NCBI GenBank assembly: GCA_933207985.1
Contig: OW240921.1
Location: 114,392,021-114,456,020, forward strand
DNA length: 64,000 bases
Direction: 5' to 3'
Source of the DNA: Pelobates cultripes
Lineage: Eukaryota; Chordata; Amphibia; Anura; Pelobatidae
Shown here: positions 54,626-64,000 of the stretch, one piece after another
Layout of the letters: every line of letters begins with the position of its first letter
How positions within the stretch are numbered: position 1 is the stretch's first letter
Made by a program: the position numbers and the translations under genes
Notes under the pieces: model-generated
What the model saw: the letters and a program-made list of their open reading frames with translations, nothing else
Database searches by the model: none
What the model was told of the DNA's origin: nothing

Positions 54626-54797
54626 AAGCTCCAGAAAATTGTGTGTGTTTTTCCTCCTACTCTTAAATTCACCAGTTTAAAGAGATATTACACTGTATTT
54701 GATTTCTTGTTCTCTTATTTTTATATATACCACGTAACACCTATACAGATCTGAGAGTCCTCTGAGGGCGCTGCTTCCCCACATCCCTTTTCAGAAA

Positions 54798-55040
54798 AAG
54801 CATGAGGTGTTTGCAATTTGAAAAGATCAAAAACACTTTATTTGCATAAACTCCTAGCATTATTTTCAGTGTTAGTTTTTATTCCTATGACTGCTAAGCA
54901 TGTGATTCTATGATTGAAACTGATATATACAGCAATTTAAATTTAACAGTCATAGGAATAAAAACTAACATTGAAAATAATGCTAGGAGTTTATGCTAAT
55001 AAAATGTTGTTGATCTTTACAAATTGCAAACACCTCATGC
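54798..55040. repeat. Foldback MITE-like element (mirror copy)
   Basis: Mirror of 47225-47467; both arms conserved. Confidence 0.88.
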
Positions 55041-55512
55041 TTTTAGTTGAGCTCCATTTATAATATATATTTTTTTATCTTTATATTTGAGGGACAGATT
55101 ATAACCTTCTTTTGTAATAAATGCATCTCATGTAGTAAAATATATATTTTTTCTTTACAGGTTAGGGGTTAAGCAGAAAACAATAGAAATTCAATACTCA
55201 TTTTTATTCCTAGAGATTTGAACAGATTACTTGTTATTATCGGGGTTATGTATAAAAAACTGTTGCATTCGCTTTTTTGTTTGAGCCAACTTTCAATGAG
55301 TGCATCATTTCCTTGTATATAAAACTGTTACTCCATCTTGATACTTTGCAGAATGTTTTTCCACTTTTTCTGTAATGCACCAGAATAATCCATGTGTCTA
55401 TCACTATTCATCTTTCAGCTGTTTTGCTAGTTTCTTTTCCTTGATGAATTTATGTATAAATAATAAAAAGAATATCTATTTTTTCACCCTTCCTGGGTTG
55501 TATGTTTATTCC

Positions 55513-55885
55513 TCATTCTGGGGTCCTATACCAGAGGCCTGGGAGTTTGAGGGTTCTGTGCAGTATTTTAGCTCTTCCTAGAGCTGCACTTTTCTTGACA
55601 GTGATCTCGGATGTCCCACTTGGAATCTGCTGAAGCCACTTCCCCAACTTGGGAGTAGCAGCACTGAGTGCTCCTATCACAACTGGGACTACTACTGTCT
55701 TCACTTTAAACATCTTTTCTAGCTCTTCTTTCAATCCCTGGTATTTATCCACCTTCTCATGTTCCTTCTTCCTGATGTTATAGTCACTGGGTACTGCCAC
55801 ATCTGTCACTACTGCAGTCTTACGTTCCTTGTCTACCACCACAATTTCAGGTTGGTTTGCCAGCACTTGCTTGTCTGTCTGGATC
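55513..55885 (-). pseudogene. LINE restriction-like endonuclease, right half (mirror copy)
   Basis: Mirror of 46380-46752; same frame of about 117 codons with PEIVVVDKERKTAVVTDVAVP; differs by at least two amino acids (SAATPKL, PSGTSE). Confidence 0.75.
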
Positions 55886-56629
55886 TATCACAACTGTTAG
55901 TGTGGTCCAGCACGCAGAACTATGTAACATCTACATAGAATATAGAAAGAAACAGAAAGGATAGAATGTAAACCAGTCCTTAGAATGGCCGTATTAATTC
56001 GTTAGAGACAGAGAATGATCAAGGGAAAGCCAAGGTCAAGGAAGCCAGAAATACACAAATACCTTTAAACAAGCCAAATCAGGGGAACCAGAAATCAGAG
56101 TAGTCAGGAATAGCCAAGGTCAAAATACTGGAAATCACAATAATAGCAAAGATAAATGCACTCTCGGGAACCAGGACGGGAAACTATGACAGGGCAAGGT
56201 ACTGGGACGCTTCAGGGATTTATATATCCTTCTCTAGACTGCAATTGGTCAGAGGGTGACCAGAGGGAATGGTCGGCGCCACCTTTGTTTTGGGCAAACT
56301 TCCCAGAAGATCCAGAGGAGCAGTTCCCGGTTCACCACTGAGCAGGTAAGCTCAGCTTGTTTGCGTGGTCGTGCCGGTCGGTTGGGAAACGACCGGACAA
56401 GACGGGGAGCATGAACCCGGTCAGCAGGAACCCAGCTACGCTCCTCCGGGCCATATCCCTTCCAGTCAACTAGATAAGACAAAACACAGCTAGAAATCTT
56501 GGAATCCAATATAGAGCAAACTTCGTATTCTTCTTGACCACCGACCACCAAGGCGGGGGAGGAGCCACCAATTTTGTGTATCTATTACAAGGGAGAGGCT
56601 TAAGCAGAGACACATGGAATGTATTAGCA

Positions 56630-57385
56630 TGTCAGGTTATACCTGCCGTGCTTTTCGCCAAAAGAACCCACTTCCGGGTTCACAGAGCTTCGCCCCGCCC
56701 CTTTTTTCTGACGCGGTCCTTCCACGCTACATTGGAAGACCGCGCCAGATTCAAAGGGCTGGATTATTGCACAGGTGTCTGTAAAACTTACCAGCTGCTC
56801 TATTTTGATCTTCCGTGTACCGAATAACGCTCTGGGACGACTACCCTCCTTCTCCACTCCTTGACCTCGGCTTGCTAAACAGACTTCTATCCCTCTTCAC
56901 AACCATTGGATTTAATTAAGCTCTTCAGTTCCAGAACTGCCTCTTAAGCTAAGTAATTGTTCCTACAATCAAGCTACTCTCTGTTACTAATAAGAGACTG
57001 TTTCTAAGGCTCAATACTGTGTCATTCTCTCAAGTTACTCTCTGTTATAAATAAGGAACTGCTTCTAACGCTTAATTCTACTTCCAACAATCAAATTATT
57101 CCTAGCTGCAATTCTGTCTTGCCTCATTGATAATTTTGCTTGCAGTTATTCTATCACAATTAAGCTGAACCTAACTCTGCATACATTCTCTGCACTATTT
57201 CTAAATTGGGACTGTTTGGCTTGTGCAAATCTTCAGTGGCTTATTTTTTCCTTGCAATTAACATCCTGCTTGAAGGTTTAAAGCTACAGTATCATCTCCT
57301 CCACATCAGTAACAAAAAGAGGTAAAACTAATAGTTACTGGAATTAAAATTTCTGCAGTTGAGTTCCAAATAAAATAGTATTACA
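56630..57385. mobile_element. Solo LTR (mirror copy)
   Basis: Mirror of 44880-45635, flanked by TAGCA (complement of TGCTA) at 56625-56629 and 57386-57390. Confidence 0.88.
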
Positions 57386-57390
57386 TAGCA

Positions 57391-59635
57391 ATTCTCATGT
57401 GCGCAGGGAGCACCAAAGAATAAGTCACAGGGTTAATACGTCGAAGGACATGAAAAGGCTCTTTGTATCGAGGAGACAGTTTCATGGAAGGAACTTTGAG
57501 CTTAATATGATGCGTGGAGAGACAGACCCTGTCTCCCATTTGATAGACAGGATTGGCACCACGCCGCTTGTGGGCCTGGACTTTAGTACGTCTAGAGGCT
57601 GTCTGTAATGCCACATGCACCGAATCTCACGTGTCACTGACAGAAGCTAAACGGGTGTCCAAAGCAGGAATATCAGTGCCCGAAAAATCAGAAGGTAATA
57701 CAGTGGGGTGATAACCATTATTTACAAAAAGGGGCTTGATTGGAGGATTCATGAGTCTCATTATTCCTGGCAAATTCAGCCATGGGCAAGAGTTCAGACC
57801 AGTTTGACAGCAATAAAACAACATAAATAGGATTCTAAAGCCCTCTCCGCTGCACCATTGGTCTGAGGGTGATACGAAGAGGAAAAAGAAAGTTCTATGC
57901 CCAATTGCTTACAGAAAGCATGCCAAAACCTAGAAATAAATTAGGTACCTCTGTCGGAGACTATGTTTTCGGTACCCATGTAACCGAAAGATTTCTCTCA
58001 AGAATATTTGGACAAGATCTTGAGAAGAAGGCAATTTTTTAAGAGGTATAAAATGCATCATCTTGGAGAATCTATCCACAACCATGAGGATAGTGTTATA
58101 CCCACTTGAACTGGAGAGATCTACAATGAAGTCCATGGCTAGATGGGTCCATGTAGCGTCTGGTATTGGAAGTGGCTGCAACAACCCAGGAGGAGATTTA
58201 TGAGGGGCTTTAGAGACAGCACATTTTCGACATGCCCCTAAGTGCCCCAATCTTTGACATCAAGTGTTGGCCACCAAAATTTCCTAGAAATGGCAGAAAG
58301 GGTTTTATGTATTCCAGGATGTCCTGCTGTCAGATTATCATGAAATAACCCAAGTACTTTTGTCCTTAACAATGGTGCAACAAACAGTTTGTCCGGTGGT
58401 CTCTCCACAGGTGCCTGAGTTTGATCTGCTATTATGGCACATAAGAGTGGGGAAGACACTTTGGAAACCATTGTAGCAACAAGACACTCAGGAGGTACAA
58501 TCAGAAATACCTCTTGTTCAGGAATCTCATCTGTCTTAAACTGTCTAGACAGCGCATCTGCGTTTGTGTTCTTGGAACGGGTCTGTACGTAATGACAAAA
58601 TTGTAACGGGAGAGGAATAGCGACCATCTAGCCTGTCTTGAGGACAATCTCTTAGCATCCCCAATATAAGCCAAGTTCTTATGATCAGTAAAAATCGAAA
58701 GTGGCTCTTTGGAACCTTCTAAGAGATGCCTCCATTCATTGAGGGCGAGAACAATGGCCAGTAATTCCCTATTCCCGATGTCATAGTTTTCTCAGCTGTA
58801 GTTAGTTTTTGAGAGAAAAACCCACAGGGATGTAAAGGTGCATCAGGACTCTCTCGTTGAGACAGAATGATTCCTACTCCTGTCTCTGACGCATTAACTT
58901 CCAAAATAAATGGTTTGGCAGGATCGGGGTGTGTCAAAACAGGTGCAGAAGCAAATAAAGATTTTAATTTATCAAATGTCTCTTTTGCCTCCTTGGGCCA
59001 AGAATTACAGTTAGCTGCTTTTCGGGTAAGGTTGGTGATAGGAGCAATCACAGATGGAAAACCTAATGAATCTGCGGTAGTAGGTTGCAAATCCTATGAA
59101 ACGTTGTATAGCTTTGAGGCCTTTGGGTAACGGCCATTGCAATACTGCCTCCAGTTTGCGTGGGTCCATTTTGAAACCAGAAGGGTATATTACATATCCA
59201 AGGAATTGTATTTCAGTCTGGTCAAACTGGCATTTTTCAAACTTGCAATATAAGCCATTCTCCAGCAAAGTTTTTAACACGATTTTCACATGTTCGTGAT
59301 GGGTACCCAGGTCTGGGGAATAGATAAGAATGTCATCGAGGTACACCAGTACGAACATGTGGAGGTATTTTCTAAGGGCATCGTTTATAAATTCTTGGAA
59401 TACTGCTGGGGTATTGCACAAACCAAACGGCATGACAAGGTACTCATAATGCCCCATTCTGATGCTGAATGCCGTTTTCCACTTGTGTCCCTCCTTAATT
59501 CTGACTAGGTTATATGCACTTCTTAGGTCGAGTTTGGTGAATACTCTGGCACCTTTTAACCTGCCAAATAATTCCGAAATAAGGGGGATCGGGTAGGCGT
59601 TCTTAATTGTTATCTTATTTAAGCCGCTATAGTCA
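57391..59635 (-). pseudogene. Gypsy pol (RT, RNase H, integrase), mirror copy
   Basis: RT with YLDD on the minus strand at 59011-59635, RNase H 58719-59090 (a continuous 123-codon frame here), zinc and integrase parts 58627 to 57391. Breaks remain between domains. It differs from the left arm mainly near 59020, where the RT-RNase H junction has two substitutions. Confidence 0.88.
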
Positions 59636-60395
59636 CTGTGGTACTCCACAGATGTGGCCAAAATAGTTAAAAACAAAAAGTTAGCATTTAGGAATTATAA
59701 AAAAAACCAGAGTGAGGAAGACAAAATGATCTATAAGACTAGGCAGAAAGAGGCTAAGCAAGTTATAAGAGCTTCCAAATCACACACAGAAGAGAAAATA
59801 GCACAGTCAGTAAAAAAAGGGGGGTAAAACATTTTTTAGATACATAAATGAGAAAAGAAAAGTAAAACAAGGATTAGTTAAAACAAAAGAAGGAAGGTAT
59901 GTAGAAGAGGATAAAGGTCTAGCTGACTGCCTCAATGAATATTTTTGTTCTGTATTTACAGATGAAAATGAAGGAAAGGGACCTCAGTTGAGAAAAAGGA
60001 TAAATTAGTCATTTATTACATGTGAGTTTACAGAGGAAGAGGTTCTATTTCAACTGTCAAAAGTAAAGACAAATAAGTCAATGGGACCTGATGGAATACA
60101 CCCAAAGCTATTAAAAGAGCTTAGTGGTGTACTAGCAAAACCATTAACAGATTTATTTAACAAATCATTGTTAACAGGAGTAGTCCCAGAACATTGGAAG
60201 TTAGCGAATGTTGTGCCCATTTACAAGAAAGGTAATAGGGAGGAGTCGGGCAACTATAGGCCAGTAAGCCTTAATTCAGTAGTGGGGAAAGTGATGGAAA
60301 CCGTGTTAAAGGATAGGATTGATGAACATCTAAAAACACATGGATTTCAAGATCAGAGACAACATGGGTTTACTTCAGGGAGATCATGAAAAACT
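59636..60395 (+). pseudogene. CR1-like LINE fragment (mirror copy)
   Basis: Mirror of 39930-40690; plus-strand frame SMGPDGIHPKLLKELSGVLA at 60078-60389. Confidence 0.85.
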
Positions 60396-60654
60396 AATCT
60401 TATTAGTCATTTACACTTTCATTTTGTCTATCTTGTGGGAAATACTTGCATATAAATAAGTAAAATCATCTTTACATATACCACTCATATGTCTAATACC
60501 AACAATATAGTAACATTGTCTATAAAAAATAAAAAATAAACATTATTGCCATCTTAAAAAACGGGAACACACTCCTCAGCATGAAAAAACAATGCTCATA
60601 ATTCCAAGGGAATCTATATTCTATAATGGTATATAGAAAAGCAAATTGTACATA

Positions 60655-62218
60655 CAGGGAGTGCAGAATTATTAGGCAAATGAGTATTTTGACCACATCA
60701 TCCTCTTTATGCATGTTGTCTTACTCCAAGCTGTATAGGCTCGAAAGCCTACTACCAATTAAGCATATTAGGTGATGTGCATCTCTGTAATGAGAAGGGG
60801 TGTGGTCTAATGACATCAACACCCTATATCAGGTGTGCATAATTATTAGGCAACTTCCTTTCCTTTGGCAAAATGGGTCAAAAGAAGGACTTGACAGGCT
60901 CAGAAAAGTCAAAAATAGTGATATATCTTGCAGAGGGATGCAGCACTCTTAAAATTGCAAAGCTTCTGAAGCATGATCATCGAACAATCAAGTGTTTCAT
61001 TCATAATAGTCAACAGGGTCGCAAGAAGCGTGTGGAAAAACCAAGGCGCAAAATAACTGCCCATGAACTGAGAAAAGTCAAGCGTGCAGCTGCCACGATG
61101 CCACTTGCCACCAGTTTGGCCATATTTCAGAGCTGCAACATCACTGGAGTGCCCAAAAGCACAAGGTGTGCAATACTCAGAGACATGGCCAAGGTAAGAA
61201 AGGCTGAAAGACGACCACCACTGAACAAGACACACAAGCTGAAACGTCAAGACTGGGCCAAGAAATATCTCAAGACTGATTTTTCTAAGGTTTTATGGAC
61301 TGATGAAATAAGAGTGAGTCTTGATGGGCCAGATGGATGGGCCCGTGGCTGGATTGGTAAAGGGCAGAGAGCTCCAGTCCGACTCAGACGCCAGCAAGGT
61401 GGAGGTGGAGTACTGGTTTGGGCTGGTATCATCAAAGATGAGCTTGTGGGGCCTTTTCGGGTTGAGGATGGAGTCAAGCTCAACTCCCAGTCCTACTGCC
61501 AGTTCCTGGAAGACACCTTCTTCAAGCAGTGGTACAGGAAGAAGTCTGCATCCTTCAAGAAAAACATGATTTTCATGCAGGACAATGCTCCATCACACGC
61601 GTCCAAGTACTCCACAGCGTGGCTGGCAAGAAAGGGTATAAAAGAAGAAAATCTAATGACATGGCCTCCTTGTTCACCTGATCTGAACCCCATTGAGAAC
61701 CTGTGGTCCATCATCAAATGTGAGATTTACAAGGAGGGAAAACAGTACACCTCTCTGAACAGTGTCTGGGAGGCTGTGGTTGCTGCTGCACGCAATGTTG
61801 ATGGTGAACAGATCAAAACACTGACAGAATCCATGGATGGCAGGCTTTTGAGTGTCCTTGCAAAGAAAGGTGGCTATATTGGTCACTGATTTGTTTTTGT
61901 TTTGTTTTTGAATGTCAGAAATGTATATTTGTGAATGTTGAGATGTTATATTGGTTTCACTGGTAATAATAAATAATTGAAATGGGTATATATTTGTTTT
62001 TTGTTAAGTTGCCTAATAATTATGCACAGTAATAGTCACCTGCACACACAGATATCCCCCTAACATAGCTATAACTAAAAACAAACTAAAAACTACTTCC
62101 AAAAAATATTCAGCTTTGATATTAATGAGTTTTTTGGGTTCATTGAGAACATGGTTGTTGTTCAATAATAAAATTAATCCTCAAAAATACAACTTGCCTA
62201 ATAATTCTGCACTCCCTG
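60655..62218 (+). mobile_element. Tc1-like transposon (DD37E type), right-arm copy, complete
   Basis: Starts CAGGGAGTGCAGAATTATTA after TA at 60653-60654 and ends with its inverse before TA at 62219-62220. Inner 'taattattaggcaac' motifs at both ends give the IR/DR layout. It holds an uninterrupted transposase gene. All features needed by an autonomous element are visible. Confidence 0.95.
60873..61889 (+). CDS. Tc1-like transposase, DD37E, 338 aa, uninterrupted
   Basis: Cut-and-paste transposase of the IS630-Tc1-mariner superfamily. The start ATG follows 'tttggcaaaATGGGTC'. N-terminal paired HTH-like region, residues 1-110 (SEKSKIV..AEGCSTLKIAKLLK; later SLAIFQSCNITGVPKST), with a basic linker KKRVEKPRRKITA. 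Catalytic domain: D144 in LWTDE, D237 in FMQDNAPSH, E275 in NPIENLW, leaving 37 residues between D237 and E275 (typical Tc1 has 34). A GGGG-rich turn lies near 176-179. Length is normal for the family. Stop at 61889, followed by 'tgatttgttttt'. The left-arm copy has a premature stop. Whether this copy is active cannot be told from sequence. Confidence 0.95.
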   Translation: MGQKKDLTGSEKSKIVIYLAEGCSTLKIAKLLKHDHRTIKCFIHNSQQGRKKRVEKPRRKITAHELRKVKRAAATMPLATSLAIFQSCNITGVPKSTRCAILRDMAKVRKAERRPPLNKTHKLKRQDWAKKYLKTDFSKVLWTDEIRVSLDGPDGWARGWIGKGQRAPVRLRRQQGGGGVLVWAGIIKDELVGPFRVEDGVKLNSQSYCQFLEDTFFKQWYRKKSASFKKNMIFMQDNAPSHASKYSTAWLARKGIKEENLMTWPPCSPDLNPIENLWSIIKCEIYKEGKQYTSLNSVWEAVVAAARNVDGEQIKTLTESMDGRLLSVLAKKGGYIGH

Positions 62219-62249
62219 TAGTTCTGCAGGATCCATGGCCCTGTCGTAA

Positions 62250-62869
62250 TGTCACGACTGCTAATGTGGTCCAGCACGCAGAACTATGTAACATCTATAT
62301 AGAATATAGAAAGAAACAGAAAGGATAGAACGTAAACTGGTCCTTAGAATAGCCGGACTAATACGTTAGAGACAGAAAATGGTCAAGGGAAAGCCGAGGT
62401 CAAGGAAGCCATAAATACACAAATACCGTTAAACAAACCATGTCAGGGGAACCAGAAATCAGAATAGTCAGGAACAGCCAAGGTCAAAATACCGTAAATC
62501 ACAATAATAGCAAAGATAAACGCACTCTCGGGAACCAGGTGGGGAAACCACGACAGAGTAAGGTACTGGGACGCTTTAGGGATTTATATATCCCTCTGTA
62601 GACTGCAATTGGTCAGAGGGTGACCTCTGACCCCAGAACGTGCGTGTGCATTGGCATCGTGACATCACACGCACATTCGTATAACCCAGGGGTCGGAGCC
62701 ATTGATGGCCGCGACCGCATGGTCAGTGCGATCTTTGTTTTGGGCAAACTGCCCAGAAGATCTGGAGGAGTGGTTCCCGGCTTGTTGCTGAGCAGGTAAA
62801 CTCAGCTTGTCGGCGTGATCGTGCCAGTCGGGTGCGAACGCGCCATGAGGCGAGACGGGAACCGTGACA
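62250..62869 (-). repeat. Gypsy 5' LTR (mirror copy)
   Basis: Mirror of 37449-38068, TGTCACG...CGTGACA ends intact. Confidence 0.9.
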
Positions 62870-63213
62870 GGATCTTGAAGTCCTACAGGATCTTAGCCCT
62901 ATCATTCTCAACTACCCATTGTGGCATCTCTCATCTGGACTTAGGCAGGTCCAATCAATATTCTGTGCAGATGTTTCGGTTTACTATCCCAGCAACTTGG
63001 TTGTGTCTCTCCGCGTATACTGTTCCTGCTAACATCTTGCATCTGGCTACTGGGTGCTGAACTGTCTCAGGGGTCTCTTTTCACAGTCTGCAGCTTAGGT
63101 CTTGCCTAGTGTGGACTTTAGCTTCTATTGATCTGGTGCTGAGTGCCTGTTCCTGTGTTGCTAGGATTAGTGCCTCAATGCTGTCTTTCAGTCCTGCCTT
63201 TTCCAATCAATGG
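62870..63213 (+). pseudogene. LINE restriction-like endonuclease, left half (mirror copy; coding strand is minus)
   Basis: Mirror of 37105-37448; the LINE coding strand here is minus. Plus-strand short frames are shadows. Confidence 0.7.
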
Positions 63214-63575
63214 TAGGCATTTGTCATGTGATTTTTTTTTCATGCTTCTTCTGTCTTTTTCTCTCATTGGGTTACTTTTTCTCACCAAACGTCAAGAAAA
63301 AACTCCTATCAGCAAAAGATATTGATAATATTATATTATAACTATATTGTGCAGCACATAACCATAGCCCATTATCGCTCTCTTTCCATTTGTCTGATTT
63401 ACTTTCAAGTCAGATTTTAGGCACCGAAACTCTGTAGAGCCGAACTACATAGTGTCACATTTAATTGCCTAAAAATATTCTATTTTTGCTAAAAAAAAAT
63501 ATGAGTGAACAGAATTTTAATGCTGTACTCAAGTCTACAATACATATCAACTTATCAAAGAACAATGATTCCGGG

Positions 63576-63714
63576 ATAGATCCAAGCTTTTGCAAACACT
63601 ATCACGATGAACAGATTGATGCAAAAAGTCTATATAAAACTTATGTAAATCCCCCAAAAAGTATATTAATTAGATTTTTTTTTTAAATCCTCTCAAGGAA
63701 ATTCCTAAAATTAG
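63576..63714 (+). pseudogene. NNMT-like first exon with lost start (mirror copy)
   Basis: Mirror of 36603-36741: IDPSFCKHYHDEQIDAKSLYKTYV in plus orientation, ATA instead of ATG, T-run frame break and GC donor all retained. Confidence 0.85.
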
Positions 63715-63876
63715 GCATGGGTTTTAATGTATTATTTCTAAATTAAAAGCAGATACTGTCTAACAACATGAGCCATATGTATCATGGGAAAACATGTAAT
63801 GGGGTAATGTCACAATTTACCATATTCACTTGAATCTAATGCGCACCATTCTTAACCAAATAAATTTGAATGTGCA

Positions 63877-64000
63877 TGTCATGATTATAAGATCGGCGAT
63901 TCCCTCTATGCCACTTCCCGGTTTTGCTGATCGCTAAGCTCCGCCCCAGCATCTGACGGCAGACACCTCCATGATTTGTTGAAGCCACAGCAGCTTTGAA
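63877..64000. mobile_element. LTR-like block, edge of window (mirror copy)
   Basis: Mirror of 36317-36440; the element continues beyond the window. Confidence 0.45.

Larger units (their letters stand above)
55886..62869 (-). mobile_element. Ty3/Gypsy element (mirror copy, no internal tandem duplication)
   Basis: Same nested layout as 37449-46379, in reverse. 3' LTR 55886-56405 (approximate inner edge), chromodomain 56405-56629, solo LTR 56630-57385, integrase to RT 57391-59635, CR1-like fragment 59636-60395 (+), Tc1 60655-62218, 5' LTR 62250-62869. Target duplication GGATC (complement of GATCC) at 62870-62874. One RNase H frame is longer here than in the left arm. Confidence 0.92.
53446..64000. 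repeat. Right arm of large inverted duplication
   Basis: Reverse complement of 36317-48819 without the 1,939-bp tandem duplication. It begins inside the first methyltransferase exon at the gap edge and continues to the end of the window. Differences include a Trp codon instead of stop in the Tc1 transposase and V to A and W to G changes in the LINE endonuclease remnant. Confidence 0.97.

Noticed and set aside
36317..64000. A single giant foldback transposon explaining both arms
   Set aside because: The arms contain host exons and old nested elements, and one ends exactly at a contig gap; duplication or mis-assembly explains this better.

Overview
This is vertebrate nuclear DNA, most likely from a frog. 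It has GT-AG introns, a lineage-expanded family of NNMT/INMT-type small-molecule methyltransferases, and a dense mix of L2, CR1-like and L1/Tx1-like LINEs, Tc1/mariner transposons, a chromodomain Ty3/Gypsy element, foldback MITE-like repeats and satellites. There are no bacterial operons, rRNA genes or CRISPR arrays. Only one multi-exon host gene can be read; nearly all the rest is repetitive.

Layout. 1-2530 is a ~133-bp satellite array followed by hairpin-rich repeat DNA. 6470-6906 (-) is a frameshifted terminal exon of an NNMT-like gene. 7200-10033 (-) is a CR1-like LINE split by a 1,058-bp foldback insertion with an 8-bp target duplication. 12200-15515 is an L2-type LINE whose first ORF carries a 2A-like motif; a CR1-like LINE tail follows, up to a 100-N gap at 16515. 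16.9-19.6 kb holds remnants of an L1/Tx1-like LINE around a Tc1 fragment. 19.9-33 kb is LINE tails, minisatellites, an LTR-like block, another L1-like reverse transcriptase and a DD37E Tc1/mariner remnant. Three stretches (10.06, 25.89 and 30.44 kb) share a hammerhead-ribozyme-like core.

From 33 kb the window is an NNMT-like locus. There are broken first exons at 33299-33451 (-) and 36603-36741 (-), and a complete three-exon gene of 261 codons at 48689-51881 (+). Between them lies a nested transposon stack. A LINE with a C-terminal restriction-like endonuclease was split by a Gypsy element (37449-46379, target duplication GATCC). That element in turn contains a Tc1 element, a CR1-like fragment and a solo LTR (target duplication TGCTA).

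The largest structure is an inverted duplication: 36317-48819 reappears in reverse complement at 53446-64000, directly after a 100-N gap, with only scattered differences. The left arm alone has an extra, apparently perfect 1,939-bp tandem duplication. The right arm carries an uninterrupted 338-codon Tc1 transposase where the left copy has a stop codon. The gap position suggests an unpurged second haplotype or a mis-joined contig, but a real palindrome is not excluded.
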